A stretch of 64,000 bases of DNA from Thauera propionica (GCF_002245655.1 NZ_NOIH01000009.1:62001-126000), one strand, 5' to 3'; shown: positions 40,064-55,363, numbered from the stretch's first letter. Notes: generated by a model not told the origin, from the sequence alone. Translations and numbers: made by a program.

Positions 40064-40426
40064 TCAGGCGGCCAGATCTTCCATTGCCTTGCCCTGCGCG
40101 ACCCAGTCGAGGACCCACTGCGGGCGACGGCCATGGCCGCTCCAGCCCTGTGCCGGGTTGGCGGGATTGCGATACTTCACCACCGGGGCGGCCTTGGCCT
40201 TCTTGGCGCCGGCACGGCGACGCGTGCCCTTGGGCGCAGCCTTCGTATCGGATGCGGCGGCCGGGGTTTCGAGCAGGTCGTCGAGCGTCAGGCCTTCTTC
40301 GGCGGCCATCTTCTGCACTCGCTTCAGCAGGTTGCGGCGCGTGGTGTCGCTGCGGCGGCGGATTTCGTTTTCAATCTTCGCCGCCAGACGGCGCAATTCG
40401 GGAAGCGAGTAATTCGACAGATCCAT
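40064..40426 (-). CDS. H-NS family histone-like nucleoid protein
   Basis: A 120-residue H-NS-type protein that binds and silences AT-rich DNA. Residues 1-55 are a coiled coil for dimerisation (LPELRRLAAKIENEIRRRSD). A basic linker with KGTRRRAGAKKAKA follows, and residues 82-108 hold the DNA-binding loop YRNPANPAQGWSGHGRRPQWV, where the W-S/T-G-R/H-G-R pattern inserts into the minor groove. AGGAG precedes the second of two adjacent ATGs by five bases, which decides the start at 40426. AT-rich accessory DNA nearby is a plausible target. Confidence 0.93.
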   Translation of the reverse strand: MDLSNYSLPELRRLAAKIENEIRRRSDTTRRNLLKRVQKMAAEEGLTLDDLLETPAAASDTKAAPKGTRRRAGAKKAKAAPVVKYRNPANPAQGWSGHGRRPQWVLDWVAQGKAMEDLAA

Positions 40427-40603
40427 CATTTCTCCTTTGTGCATTTGTATTCGTGTGTCTGTCCGCGATCTCGTCGCCGTAGATGCAGCACTCGATGCAC
40501 AGCAACGGGAAATCACGTTCCGGATTCTGCCAGCAATTCAAGAGAAGGCGGATGATTTTTATTTGTCAGGGCAATTGTCCGTGGATATTGCGTGACCATT
40601 TTC

Positions 40604-41092
40604 TCAATTGGCCACTTCGACCAGTGTGGGTTTCAGTACCCGAAGAATGTCGTGCGGGTGAAGGCCAACCAGGAAGCCACGGCGCCCGCCGTTGATGTAG
40701 ACCAGCGGCAGATCCAGAATCGTCCGTTCCATATACACCGGCATCGTCTTGCGCGTGGCAAACGGCGACGTGCCACCCACCAGGTAGCCCGTATGGCGAT
40801 TGGCGACTTCGGGTTTGCAGGGCTCGACATGCTTGCAGCTGATCTGGCGTGCGAGTTCCTTGGTCGATACCTTCCGGTCGCCGTGCATCAATACGACCAG
40901 GGGTCGTGCATTCTCGTCTTCCATGATCAAGGTCTTGACCACGGCGTGCTCGCTGACATTGAGTTCACGCGATGAGACGGTGGTGCCGCCGTGTTCCTCG
41001 TATTCGTAAAGATGGTTCGAATGGGCGACGCCATGCTGGCGCAGGAAGCGGGTGGCCGGCGTTTCCGGCGCGTGGGTGTTCTGTCGGCTCAT
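40604..41092 (-). CDS. ybaK: Cys-tRNA(Pro) deacylase, YbaK/EbsC family
   Basis: A 162-residue protein of the YbaK/ProX-like editing family, which hydrolyses Cys-tRNA(Pro) made by mistake by prolyl-tRNA synthetase. Family features are VVKTLIMEDENARPLVVLMHGDRKVS with its lysine, and GYLVGGTSPFATRKTMPVYMERT, the GGxSPFG-like loop that shapes the deacylase pocket. No signal peptide. It stands alone between the H-NS gene and xerD. Substrate assignment rests on the family. Confidence 0.93.
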   Translation of the reverse strand: MSRQNTHAPETPATRFLRQHGVAHSNHLYEYEEHGGTTVSSRELNVSEHAVVKTLIMEDENARPLVVLMHGDRKVSTKELARQISCKHVEPCKPEVANRHTGYLVGGTSPFATRKTMPVYMERTILDLPLVYINGGRRGFLVGLHPHDILRVLKPTLVEVAN

Positions 41093-41144
41093 GGTGAATT
41101 TCCAAATGGACCATTGACGCGCGCCAATTGAATTTGGCGTTCAG

Positions 41145-42074
41145 TCAGGCGCGCGGGTGATGTCTCGCATGCAGTTGCTTCAGACGCTCGCGGGCAACGT
41201 GGGTATAGACCTGTGTCGTCGAAATGTCGGCGTGGCCGAGCAGCAACTGGACCACGCGCAAGTCGGCGCCGTGATTGAGCAAATGAGTCGCGAATGCATG
41301 GCGCAGCGTGTGTGGTGAAATGCGCTCGGCGGGAATGCCGGCAATTGCGGCGTTTTGCTTGATGATGCGCCAGAACATTTGCCTTGTCATGCCTGCGCCT
41401 AGGCGGGTCACGAATACTTCATCGCATTGCCGTCCCGCGAGCAGGGCGGGACGGGCTTCGCGCACATAGCGCACGATCCAGTCCGCGGCGATTTCGCCCA
41501 GCGGCACGAGGCGTTCCTTGCTGCCTTTGCCCATTACCCTGACCACGCCCTGATCGAGACTGACGGCAAAGAGCTTGAGCCCGATCAGCTCGGAAACGCG
41601 CAGGCCTGCGGCGTAGATCACCTCGAGCATGCAACGGTCGCGCAGGCCCTGCGGCGTGTCGACGTCGGGCGCAGCCAGCAATGACTCGACCTGGGCTTCG
41701 CTCAGCGTCTTCGGAAAGCGCTGTCCGGGCAGTGGCGGGTCGAGCACCAGGGTCGGGTCTTCCGCGATCTCGCGGTTGGCGAGCAGGTGGCGGTAGTAGC
41801 GCCGCCAGGCGGCCAGCAGGCGGCGCTGGCTCGCGGGCTTTGCGTGCAGGCTGAATTCCGCCAGATAGGCGGCCAGATCGGCTGCCTGCGCTGCCGGCAG
41901 TGCTGTGCCGCGCGTGTCCAGCCAGGCGGCAAAATGGGCGAGGTCGCTGCGATAGCCTGACAGCGTGTTGCGTGCCAGACCGTGCTCCAGCCAGAGACTG
42001 TCGGTGAAACGGTCGAGTTCCGCGCGGGTGTGGGCGGGCAGCCTTTCCTCGGCCGAGGTCGGCCGACTGCTCAC
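41145..42074 (-). CDS. xerD: Tyrosine recombinase XerD
   Basis: XerD, with XerC, resolves chromosome dimers at dif. The 309-residue protein has the N-terminal SAM-like core-binding domain (about 15-105) and the catalytic domain with AAGLRVSELIGL (Arg I), KGSKERLVPLG (Lys), HTLRHAFATHLLNHG (His-x-x-Arg), LLGHADISTT (His) and the nucleophile YTH. These fit XerD better than a phage integrase, as does the length. The GTG start at 42074 overlaps the ogt stop (GTGA), so both genes are coupled. Confidence 0.95.
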   Translation of the reverse strand: MSSRPTSAEERLPAHTRAELDRFTDSLWLEHGLARNTLSGYRSDLAHFAAWLDTRGTALPAAQAADLAAYLAEFSLHAKPASQRRLLAAWRRYYRHLLANREIAEDPTLVLDPPLPGQRFPKTLSEAQVESLLAAPDVDTPQGLRDRCMLEVIYAAGLRVSELIGLKLFAVSLDQGVVRVMGKGSKERLVPLGEIAADWIVRYVREARPALLAGRQCDEVFVTRLGAGMTRQMFWRIIKQNAAIAGIPAERISPHTLRHAFATHLLNHGADLRVVQLLLGHADISTTQVYTHVARERLKQLHARHHPRA

Positions 42075-42538
42075 AGGGCGCCCTCGTGCCGCAGCAGCCA
42101 GCGCTTGACCTCGAGCAGCCAGCCGTCGCTTGCGTTGGCGAAGCCGCCAAGCCCCGCGGCCGAGGTGACGCGGTGGCAGGGTACGACCAGCGGATAGGGG
42201 TTGGCGCCGCAGGCCTGACCCACGGCACGCGCGGCACTGCCAAGAACTTGGGCGAGGTCGCCGTAGCGGCGCGTCTGCCCGGCCGGGATGGCCGAGATCT
42301 CCGCCCAGACCCGGCGCTGGAATGCCGTGCCGCGCGACCTCAGTGGCAGCGGGAAGATGCGGCCTGGGTCATCGATCCAGTCCCGCAGCGCTTGCGCTGC
42401 CGCGCCCGCCGAGTCGTTCGCGGGCGGCTGCAGCGGCGAGTCCGGCGGCAGGAACACCAGTTCGCTGACCGTGCCATCCGCGGCGCGGATGCCGAACGGC
42501 CCGAAAGGCAGCGCAATCACTGCGTCGAACGGCTGCAT
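42071..42538 (-). CDS. ogt: Methylated-DNA--protein-cysteine methyltransferase
   Basis: A suicide protein that removes methyl groups from O6-methylguanine. The 155-residue chain ends with the active-site motif VPCHRV, preceded by RGTAFQRRVWAEISAIPAGQTRRYGDLA, of which AFQRRVW and RRYGDLA are the DNA-binding helix blocks. The start was set at ATG 42538, with GAGG just upstream; a GTG 27 bp upstream is the alternative. The stop overlaps the xerD start by four bases. Confidence 0.93.
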   Translation of the reverse strand: MQPFDAVIALPFGPFGIRAADGTVSELVFLPPDSPLQPPANDSAGAAAQALRDWIDDPGRIFPLPLRSRGTAFQRRVWAEISAIPAGQTRRYGDLAQVLGSAARAVGQACGANPYPLVVPCHRVTSAAGLGGFANASDGWLLEVKRWLLRHEGAL

Positions 42539-42569
42539 CCGGACCTCGGCAGGCGTCCCTGTCACCGCC

Positions 42570-43148
42570 TTACTTCTTGCGCTTGAGCAGGTCTTCCTTG
42601 AGGTCGGAGTCTGCGGGGCGTTCGCCGATCCAGATCCGCAGCAAGGCGGGGTAGAGGGCCGGGTCGGCGATGTCGCTCCGCACTTGACCGTTGATCAGCA
42701 GGCGGGTCGAGCCGTCGGCGAGCTGATCGAGGATGAGCTCGGTGCCCGACTTGGCCTCGCCGCCGCCCAGTACGGCGGCCAGCAGCGCATCGGTGGAAGG
42801 CTTGAGGGTGGCCAGCGTGGCGGCATCGTGGTTGCGCTCGAGGCCGGCGCGCAAGGCATCGGCGAACTGCTTCGCCTCCAGGTCGCGGATCATGACGATT
42901 CGGATCCGCTTTTCGCCCGTGTCCTGCAGCAGGGCTGTGGCGTCGGTGGCCGGAGTGCGCACGTAGAGCCCCATAGCATAGACCTTGAAGGTCAGCCGGG
43001 TACGCAGGCCGGCGCCGTTGAGTTCGAGCGCGCCGTTCTCGAGCGCCTCCTGGGACTTGAAACCGATGCCGGCGACTTCGATGGCGGCGTGGGCGATGCT
43101 GGCCGACATCAGGGCGGCGGCCAGCAGGGTGCGAGCGAATGGCTTCAT
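42570..43148 (-). CDS. Exported chalcone-isomerase-fold protein
   Basis: A 192-residue periplasmic protein. Residues 1-22 are a signal peptide (TLLAAALMSASIAHA). The rest is a chalcone-isomerase-like fold: GIGFKSQEALENGALELNGAG, FKVYAMGLYVRTPATDA, RIRIVMIRDLEAKQFADAL and GTELILDQLADGSTRLLINGQ. Bacterial members lack known isomerase activity and may bind fatty acids. It lies between proA and ogt on the same strand, 31 bp from proA. Confidence 0.88.
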   Translation of the reverse strand: MKPFARTLLAAALMSASIAHAAIEVAGIGFKSQEALENGALELNGAGLRTRLTFKVYAMGLYVRTPATDATALLQDTGEKRIRIVMIRDLEAKQFADALRAGLERNHDAATLATLKPSTDALLAAVLGGGEAKSGTELILDQLADGSTRLLINGQVRSDIADPALYPALLRIWIGERPADSDLKEDLLKRKK

Positions 43149-43179
43149 GTGGCGAGGGTCGGGTTGGGGAGAGGGGAGG

Positions 43180-44457
43180 TCAGCGACGGATTTCGCCGTT
43201 GCCGAAAACGATCCATTTCTGGCTGGTCAGTCCTTCTAGGCCGACCGGGCCGCGGGCGTGGATCTTGTCGGTGGAGATGCCGATCTCGGCGCCCAGGCCG
43301 TACTCGAACCCGTCGGCAAAGCGGGTCGAGGCATTCACCATCACCGAGGACGAATCCACCTCGCGCAGGAAGCGCATTGCGTGGGTGTAGTTCTCGGTGA
43401 CGATGGCTTCGGTGTGGCCGGAACTGTAGGCGTTGATGTGGGCGATCGCGTCGTCCAGACCGTCCACAAGTTTCACGGCGATGATCGGCGCGAGGTACTC
43501 CTCGCGCCAGTCGTCCTCGGTGGCGGCGACGAGCTTACCGGAATCAATGCCGGCGTCCTTTAGCAGGGCGAGCGAATCGGCGCAGCAGCGCATCTCCACG
43601 CCCTTGCCAGCGAGCATGCGGCCGATCTCGGGCAGGTAGATGTCGGCGACGTTACGCGCGACCAGCAGCGATTCGGCGGTGTTGCAGGTGCCGTAGCGCT
43701 GGGTCTTGGCGTTCTCGACGATGGGCACCGCCTTGGCAGGATCGGCCTCGTCGTCGATATAGACGTGGCAGTTGCCGTCGAGGTGCTTGATCACCGGCAC
43801 GCGTGCGTCCTTCGAGATGCGTTCGATCAGGCCCTTGCCGCCGCGCGGCACGATCACGTCGACGTACTCGGGCATCGTGATCAGTGCGCCGACGGCTTCG
43901 CGGTCGGTGGTCTCGACCACCTGCACTGCGTGCTCGGGCAGCCCGGCTGCGATGAGGCCGGCGCGCACGCAGGCGGCGATGGCGCGGTTGGCGTTGATCG
44001 CTTCCCTGCCGCCGCGCAGGATTGCGGCGTTGCCGGACTTCAGGCACAGCGCGGCAGCGTCCGCGGTGACGTTGGGGCGGGCCTCATAGATGATGCCGAT
44101 CACGCCCAGCGGCACGCGCATCTTGCCGAGCTGGATGCCGGAGGGGCGGCGCTTGATGTCGGTCATCTCGCCCACCGGGTCGGGCAGGGCGGCAACCTGT
44201 TCGAGACCGATTGCCATCGCTTCCACGCCCTTGTCGTTGAGTGTCAGGCGGTCGATCAGTGCAGGCTCGAGGCCGGCTGCGCGTGCATCGGCGAGGTCCT
44301 GCACGTTGGCCGCGAGCAGTTCGCTGCGACGGGCGCGGATCTCGGCGGCCATCGCCAGCAGCGCGGCATTCTTGGCTTCGGTCGAGGCGGCGGCCAGCAC
44401 GCGCGAGGCGGCGCGGGCCTGGCGGCCGAGGGTCTGCATGTAGTTCTGGATATCCAT
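43180..44457 (-). CDS. proA: Glutamate-5-semialdehyde dehydrogenase ProA
   Basis: ProA reduces gamma-glutamyl phosphate to the semialdehyde in proline synthesis. The 425-residue aldehyde-dehydrogenase-fold enzyme has the NADP-binding [22 protein letters not shown] region (YEARPNVT), [32 protein letters not shown], the catalytic cysteine in [14 protein letters not shown], and a C-terminal [17 protein letters not shown]. It lies downstream of holA by 58 bp, in the order leuS-lptE-holA-proA seen widely in betaproteobacteria. Confidence 0.97.
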   Translation of the reverse strand: MDIQNYMQTLGRQARAASRVLAAASTEAKNAALLAMAAEIRARRSELLAANVQDLADARAAGLEPALIDRLTLNDKGVEAMAIGLEQVAALPDPVGEMTDIKRRPSGIQLGKMRVPLGVIGIIYEARPNVTADAAALCLKSGNAAILRGGREAINANRAIAACVRAGLIAAGLPEHAVQVVETTDREAVGALITMPEYVDVIVPRGGKGLIERISKDARVPVIKHLDGNCHVYIDDEADPAKAVPIVENAKTQRYGTCNTAESLLVARNVADIYLPEIGRMLAGKGVEMRCCADSLALLKDAGIDSGKLVAATEDDWREEYLAPIIAVKLVDGLDDAIAHINAYSSGHTEAIVTENYTHAMRFLREVDSSSVMVNASTRFADGFEYGLGAEIGISTDKIHARGPVGLEGLTSQKWIVFGNGEIRR

Positions 44458-44515
44458 CGCGGTGTCGGGGGTGTCGAGCCAAAAAGCAATTAAAACACCG
44501 AACGCCGCGCCGGGG

Positions 44516-45526
44516 CTATGGGCGCTGCGCCAGTCGCAGCGCGAGCTGCAGGAACTCGTCCCACACGTCGCCCGGCACCAGTCCCTTGATCATGCGGTCG
44601 ATGCGCGCGGCGTGCATCAGCGCGGCGCGCAGCGCACCCTGGCTGAGCCGGCCGAGCGCACGGCCGACGGCCTGCTGGCGGCGCGGGTCGAAGATGCGCT
44701 CGGCCTTGAGCAGCGCGGGCAGCGGCTGGCCGGCGTCGCGCCCGGCGCACAGGTTGGCGAGGCTGCGTGTCTCGTTGGCCAAGGCCCACAGCACCAGCGG
44801 TGGCGCCGCGCCTTCGCCCTTCAGTCCGTAGAGCAGGCGGGCGCAGCGCGCGGGGTCGCCTTCGACGACGGCCTGGCGCAGCTTGTCGATGTCGAAGCGC
44901 GCGACGTTGAGCACGGCGTCCTGCACCTGATCGAGCGTCAGCGCGCCTTCGGGGTGCAGCAGACCGAGCTTCAGGATCTCCTGGTGCGCGGCGAGCAGGT
45001 TGCCTTCGACATGGTCCGCGATGAAGGCGAGCGCATCGGCGCTGGCGGTCTGCTTCTGCGCCGCCAGCCGACGCCCGATCCACTCGGGCAGGCGCTCGCG
45101 TTCCGGGGCGTTGAGCTCGATGCAGTTGCCGGCTTCGGACACGGCCTTGAACCAGCTCGTCTTGCGCGCCTGCCAGTCGAGCTCGGGCAGGGTGATCAGG
45201 GTCAGCGTCTGCATCGGCAGGCTGGCGACATAGCGTTGCAGTGCGTCGCCGCCGTCGCGGCCGGGCTTGCCCGTCGGGATGCGCAGGTCGATGAGTTTGG
45301 CGCCGCCGAACAGCGACAGGTTGCCTGCCGCCAGCGTCAGCGCGTCCCATTTGAAACCCTGGCCGACGACCAGGGTTTCACGTTCCTCGAAGCCCTGCCG
45401 CCGGGCGGCGGCACGGATCGCATCGGCGGCCTCGAGTACCAGCAGCGGCTCGTTGCCGTGCAGCAGCCAGAGCGGCGCCAGCGGCTTGTCGAGCAGGGCG
45501 GGGAGCTGGTCGGGGCGCAGGTTCAA
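44516..45526 (-). CDS. holA: DNA polymerase III subunit delta
   Basis: HolA is the clamp-loader 'wrench' that opens the beta sliding clamp. The 336-residue protein has the N-terminal AAA-like domain with [22 protein letters not shown] at about residues 18-40, whose clamp-binding hydrophobic edge is typical, a middle domain II (about 140-210) and the C-terminal helical collar with [12 protein letters not shown]. It lacks a functional P-loop, as expected. It sits between lptE and proA. Confidence 0.94.
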   Translation of the reverse strand: MNLRPDQLPALLDKPLAPLWLLHGNEPLLVLEAADAIRAAARRQGFEERETLVVGQGFKWDALTLAAGNLSLFGGAKLIDLRIPTGKPGRDGGDALQRYVASLPMQTLTLITLPELDWQARKTSWFKAVSEAGNCIELNAPERERLPEWIGRRLAAQKQTASADALAFIADHVEGNLLAAHQEILKLGLLHPEGALTLDQVQDAVLNVARFDIDKLRQAVVEGDPARCARLLYGLKGEGAAPPLVLWALANETRSLANLCAGRDAGQPLPALLKAERIFDPRRQQAVGRALGRLSQGALRAALMHAARIDRMIKGLVPGDVWDEFLQLALRLAQRP

Positions 45527-45554
45527 GGGACGAGGTGGCGTCGGTCGGGCGTCG

Positions 45555-46112
45555 TCAGCTGGCGCGCTCGGCAGCGGCGAGACGGCGCATCATCTGCTGC
45601 AGCAGGTCCTTCTGCATGTCCTCGTAGAGCAGGGTTTCCTCCTGCGCCTTGCCGAGGACCTGGGAGTCGTCGAAAGTGTATTCGCGCGACGCGGACATCG
45701 AGGTGGGCGGGATCACGGCCTTGCCGCTCTTGTCGAGCAGCTGGAAGCGCAGCGTCTGCCGGAGCTGGTATTCGCGCACCTTGCCGGCGCCGGTGAGGCT
45801 CAGGATCTCGCGTCCGCGATCGATGCCGAGGATCTGCAGCCGGGCGTCGGCCTGCGCGGCATCCTCGACAATGGTCGTGCTGCCGGTCGTGGCGATCAGG
45901 CGTCGAATGCTGGCGCCGAGTTCGGTGAGCTCGCCGACGTTGACGTGCAGTGTGGCGAAGTCCAGGCGCTGCGGTCCGCGCAGCCGGAAGCCGCAGCCCG
46001 ACAGCAGCAGGCCCGCCAGGCCGGCGCCGCCGAGCAGCAGGCGCCGCCGCGCCGGTGAGGCGATTGCGGTCGTGTCACCGGCCGGCAGGACGGCATGCTT
46101 GCGGCTGTGCAT
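45555..46112 (-). CDS. lptE: LPS-assembly lipoprotein LptE
   Basis: LptE plugs the LptD barrel and helps insert LPS into the outer membrane. The 185-residue protein begins with a basic N-terminus and a lipobox at RRLLLGGAGLAGLLLSGCGFRLRG (LLSGC, cysteine about residue 40), followed by GFRLRGPQ, the typical post-lipobox start of the family, and a beta-sandwich with YEDMQKDLLQQMMRRL near the end. GAGGA precedes the ATG by eight bases. It is ten bases downstream of leuS. Confidence 0.94.
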   Translation of the reverse strand: MHSRKHAVLPAGDTTAIASPARRRLLLGGAGLAGLLLSGCGFRLRGPQRLDFATLHVNVGELTELGASIRRLIATTGSTTIVEDAAQADARLQILGIDRGREILSLTGAGKVREYQLRQTLRFQLLDKSGKAVIPPTSMSASREYTFDDSQVLGKAQEETLLYEDMQKDLLQQMMRRLAAAERAS

Positions 46113-46122
46113 GGTGCAGTCC

Positions 46123-49343
<3,221 letters not shown>

Positions 49344-49690
49344 GATCTGTTCTCCGTTGGGGCGATGATCGGGCCCCGTTCCCTGCGCAAGCCTTCTGGG
49401 CTACGCAAACCGAGGGATTATGGTGTGCCGCAATATCAGGTGGCGGCATCTCTGTTGGGACTGATTCTACGGTTGTTTAGGGTAGGAAACCGTGAATTCG
49501 TTCCGCATCAACTCAAACAAAATGTTGCTATGCACAACATCAAGTTAGCTGCCAGAGCAGGGCGTGGCAAGTCACATGTTGTTGCGACGCAACAAAAACC
49601 ATTCGCATATTATGCGTCTCGCTTCGTGGAAGCCCGCAAATCCGGCTGCGTCGTGCCGGTCTACAATGCGGTCCTCACGAAGGAACGCCG
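49344..49690. promoter_or_regulatory. Intergenic region with two TGC-N3-GCA dyads, divergent promoters
   Basis: This 347-bp gap lies between the small unknown gene (minus) and uvrD (plus). It is more AT-rich than its surroundings. Two symmetric sites stand out: ATGTTGC-TAT-GCACAACAT at 49522-49540 and TTGTTGC-GAC-GCAACAA at 49579-49595, the second perfect over 7 bp each side. Both share a TGC-N3-GCA core and lie 57 bp apart centre to centre. They look like binding sites of one dimeric regulator. No RNA gene or small reading frame can be supported here. Confidence 0.5.
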
Positions 49691-51904
49691 ATGTCCAACC
49701 TCCTCGCCAATCTCAATACCGAACAACTGCAGGCCGTCACCCTGCCGCCGCAACATGCGCTGATCCTCGCCGGCGCCGGCTCGGGCAAGACGCGCGTGCT
49801 GACGACCCGCATCGCCTGGCTCATCCAGTCCGGCCAGGTCGACCCGGCCGGCATCCTCGCGGTCACCTTCACCAACAAGGCGGCCAAGGAAATGCTCGCC
49901 CGCCTCGCCACGATGCTGCCGGTGAGTACCCGCGGCATGTGGATCGGCACCTTCCACGGCCTGGCCAACCGCCTGCTGCGCGCCCACCACCGCGATGCGG
50001 GCTTGCCGCAGCTGTTCCAGATTCTCGATTCGGGCGACCAGCTCGCCGCCATCAAGCGCCTGCTGAAGACGCTCAACGTCGACGACGAGAAGTTCCCGCC
50101 GCGCGAACTGCAGCACTTCATCAACGGCCAGAAGGAGGCCGGCAACCGGCCGCATGCGGTCGAGGCCTGGGACGACTACACCCGCCAGCGCGTTCAGCTC
50201 TACCAGGAGTATGAAACACAGTGCCAGCGCGAGTCTGTTGTGGATTTTGCGGAGTTGCTGCTGCGCAGCTACGAGCTGCTCGAGCGCAACGAACCCCTGC
50301 GCCGCCACTACCAGCGCCGCTTCCGCCACATCCTGGTTGATGAGTTCCAGGACACCAACCGCCTGCAGTACCGCTGGCTGAGGCTCTTCGCCGACGAAGG
50401 GCGCGAGGGCGGCGCGGCGATGTTCTGCGTCGGCGACGACGACCAGAGCATCTACCGCTTCCGTGGCGCCGAGGTCGGCAACATGCGTGACTTCGAGCGC
50501 GAGTTCCGGGTGCAGAACGTGATCCGCCTGGAGCAGAACTACCGCTCGCACAGCAACATCCTGGACGCGGCCAATGCCATCATCCGCCACAACAGCAACC
50601 GCCTGGGCAAGAACCTGTGGACCGATCAGGGCGCGGGCGAGCCGATCCGCGTGTTCGAGGCCTTCTCGGATGGCGACGAGGCGCGCTGGATCGTCGAGGA
50701 GATCCAATCGCTGGTGCGCGACGGCGCGCTGCGCAGCGAGATCGCGCTGCTGTATCGCTCCAACGCGCAGTCGCGGGTGCTGGAGCACCAGCTGTTCTCT
50801 GCCGGCATTCCCTACCGCGTGTATGGTGGCCTGCGCTTCTTCGAGCGCCAGGAGATCAAGCACGCGCTTGCCTACCTGCGCCTGATTGCCAACCCGGATG
50901 ACGACACGTCTTTCGCGCGGGTGGTGAACTTCCCCACTCGCGGCATCGGCGCGCGTTCGCTCGAGGTGCTGACCGACGCCGCGCGCGTCTACAACACCAG
51001 CCTGTACGCGACCGTGCCGCATCTCACCGGCAAGCCGGGTACCTCGCTGGCGCAGTTCGTGCGCCTGGTCGAGGACCTGCGCCGCGACACCGCCAGCCTG
51101 CCGCTGCCCGAGCTGGTCGACCACGTGCTCGACCTCAGTGGTCTGCGCGCGCACTACAAGGCCGACAAGGAAGGCCGCGAGCGGCTGGAGAACCTGGACG
51201 AACTGATCAACGCCGCAGCCAACTTCCTCGCCGAGTCGCAGGTCGATGCCGAAGTGCTTGCGCAGCCGCACGCGCTGCTGGCGGACTTCCTCTCCCACGC
51301 CTCGCTGGAGGCCGGCGACCACCAGGCCGACCAGGGCGCCGATGCCGTGCAGCTGATGACGGTGCACTCGGCCAAGGGCCTGGAGTTCAACGTCGTCTTC
51401 CTGTCCGGGCTGGAGGAGGGCCTGTTCCCACACGAGAACAGCATCCTCGAGACCGACGGCCTGGAGGAGGAGCGCCGGCTTATGTACGTGGCGGTGACGC
51501 GGGCGCGCGAGCGGCTGTACCTTTCCTTCGCGCAGAGCCGCATGCTGCATGGCCAGACGCGCTACAACCTGCGTTCGCGCTTCCTGGAGGAGATTCCGGC
51601 GGAGCTGACCAAATGGCTCACGCCGCCGAACCCGCGTTCGGCAGCGGGCGGGGCGATGGGCGGCATGGGCGGGGGCTACTTCAAGCCCTCATCCGCCCCG
51701 CAGGTGCAGCGCGCGCCGCGGCCGGCCTTCGCCACGCTGCCCAATGGATTGCGCATCGGGCAGTCGGTCAGTCACGCGAAGTTCGGCCAGGGCGTGATCG
51801 TCGCTGCCGAGGGCAGTGGCGCGGACGCCAAGGTGCAGATCAACTTCGGCCCCGCCGGCGTCAAATGGCTGTTGCTGGCGGTGGCGAAGCTGGAGCCGGT
51901 GTAA
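49691..51904 (+). CDS. uvrD: UvrD/PcrA-type DNA helicase
   Basis: A 737-residue superfamily 1A helicase, acting 3' to 5' in mismatch and nucleotide-excision repair. Motifs: Q-motif NTEQLQAV, Walker A LILAGAGSGKTRVLTTR, motif II HILVDEFQDTN, motif III VGDDDQSIYRFRGA, motif IV RLEQNYRSH, motif V VQLMTVHSAKGLEFNVVFLSGL and motif VI YVAVTRARERLYL. The C-terminus ends with a Tudor-like fold (GLRIGQSVSHAKFGQGVIV), which in UvrD/PcrA binds RNA polymerase. This tail argues for UvrD, not Rep. The gene ends 21 bp from the convergent parA. Confidence 0.95.
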   Translation: MSNLLANLNTEQLQAVTLPPQHALILAGAGSGKTRVLTTRIAWLIQSGQVDPAGILAVTFTNKAAKEMLARLATMLPVSTRGMWIGTFHGLANRLLRAHHRDAGLPQLFQILDSGDQLAAIKRLLKTLNVDDEKFPPRELQHFINGQKEAGNRPHAVEAWDDYTRQRVQLYQEYETQCQRESVVDFAELLLRSYELLERNEPLRRHYQRRFRHILVDEFQDTNRLQYRWLRLFADEGREGGAAMFCVGDDDQSIYRFRGAEVGNMRDFEREFRVQNVIRLEQNYRSHSNILDAANAIIRHNSNRLGKNLWTDQGAGEPIRVFEAFSDGDEARWIVEEIQSLVRDGALRSEIALLYRSNAQSRVLEHQLFSAGIPYRVYGGLRFFERQEIKHALAYLRLIANPDDDTSFARVVNFPTRGIGARSLEVLTDAARVYNTSLYATVPHLTGKPGTSLAQFVRLVEDLRRDTASLPLPELVDHVLDLSGLRAHYKADKEGRERLENLDELINAAANFLAESQVDAEVLAQPHALLADFLSHASLEAGDHQADQGADAVQLMTVHSAKGLEFNVVFLSGLEEGLFPHENSILETDGLEEERRLMYVAVTRARERLYLSFAQSRMLHGQTRYNLRSRFLEEIPAELTKWLTPPNPRSAAGGAMGGMGGGYFKPSSAPQVQRAPRPAFATLPNGLRIGQSVSHAKFGQGVIVAAEGSGADAKVQINFGPAGVKWLLLAVAKLEPV

Positions 51905-51925
51905 GCCCGGCTCTGGCATGACGAC

Positions 51926-52705
51926 TCAGGCGCCGTACTTGCGCGCCAGGGTGTCGTGCAGCGCGACGAACTCCTGCGACAGCTTGTGCTTCGGGTCGAG
52001 ATGGATCATCGGCTTCGCCTGTTCGTGCGACTCCTTGATCTTCACCGAGGCTGACAGGTAGGGCTGCAGCACCGGCAGGCCTTCGTCGACCAGTTCTTGC
52101 ACCACCTTCTGCGGCAGGCTGGCGCGCGGCTGGAACTGGTTGACCACGATGCCCTCGACCTGAAGGTCGCGGTTGTGGTCCGACTTGATCTCCTGCACGT
52201 TCTCGAGCAGCGAATACAGCGCCTTGCGCGAGAACTCGTCGCAGTCGAACGGGATCAGGCAGGCATCGGCCGCGATCAGCGCAGAGCGCGTGAAGAAATT
52301 GAGTGCCGGCGGCGTGTCGATGAACACGCAGTCGTATTCCTCGGCCAGTTCGTTGAGCGCATCGCGCAGCTTGTAGATCTTGTAGCGCGACTCGAGCTTG
52401 CTCTGCAGTTCCTCGAGCAGCGGGTGCGAGGGCATCACGTGCAGGCGCTCGAACGGGGTCGCGACGACGAACTCGGCGGTGTCGCGCGGGTTGAGCTTGA
52501 AGTTCAGCGTCTGGTCGAAGAAGTCGGCGAGCGTGGCGTCGAGATCATCCACCGCAGCCCCCAGCAGATACTGGGTCGAGTTGCCCTGCGGGTCGAGGTC
52601 GACCACGAGGGTGCGCTTGCCCTGCTGCGCACTGATCGCGGCCAGGTTGCAGGTAATCGTCGACTTGCCGACGCCGCCCTTCTGATTGAAAACCACACGT
52701 CGCAT
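51926..52705 (-). CDS. ParA-family partition ATPase (orphan)
   Basis: A 259-residue Walker-type ATPase with the deviant P-loop FNQKGGVGKSTITCNLA at the very N-terminus, VVDLDPQGNSTQY as A' motif and VFIDTPPALNFFTRSAL as Walker B. It lacks the long N-terminal helix-turn-helix of plasmid type Ia ParA. No parB or centromere repeats adjoin it, so it is not the chromosomal parAB pair; orphan ParAs of this kind position chemotaxis arrays, storage granules or other cargo. The cargo here is unknown. It converges on uvrD. Confidence 0.9.
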   Translation of the reverse strand: MRRVVFNQKGGVGKSTITCNLAAISAQQGKRTLVVDLDPQGNSTQYLLGAAVDDLDATLADFFDQTLNFKLNPRDTAEFVVATPFERLHVMPSHPLLEELQSKLESRYKIYKLRDALNELAEEYDCVFIDTPPALNFFTRSALIAADACLIPFDCDEFSRKALYSLLENVQEIKSDHNRDLQVEGIVVNQFQPRASLPQKVVQELVDEGLPVLQPYLSASVKIKESHEQAKPMIHLDPKHKLSQEFVALHDTLARKYGA

Positions 52706-53015
52706 GCTTCACTCCCTCCGTCGGAGCCCGCATTCTGCCAAAAATGCGCTCGCAGAAGGGGTTTGGCGCCGAAGTCCGGGGGCACCGCGCCGTCATCGCA
52801 CGTGCCAAAGCAGGGTGGCTGCGGTAAACTTCCGCGGCGTCAATCGTGGGTAAACCCGATGCCCGCAGCGGACCGAGGCGTGGCGCACAGACCGATAACA
52901 ACAAACGTCCGAAAGAATCGAGCCGCGCCTGCCCGTCCCGGGCAGTGCGCCGCAAGTGGGCTCGTCGCCCATTCCAACCAATAAGACATGCCTCAATTTC
53001 ACGAGGGGAGAACAC
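52706..53015. other. 310-bp gap between parA and maeB
   Basis: The stretch must hold divergent promoters for parA and maeB. I see no reading frame with coding character, no RNA gene and no long repeat. A short hairpin CTGCCC-GTCC-CGGGCAG lies near 52928-52945. GAGGGGAG at 53004-53011 is the ribosome binding site of maeB. Confidence 0.5.
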
Positions 53016-55304
<2,289 letters not shown>

Positions 55305-55363
55305 GCGCTGGCGGCGTGCCGCCCACCAGGGCGGCCGCCGACACGAATCTTCACCAACCCGCG

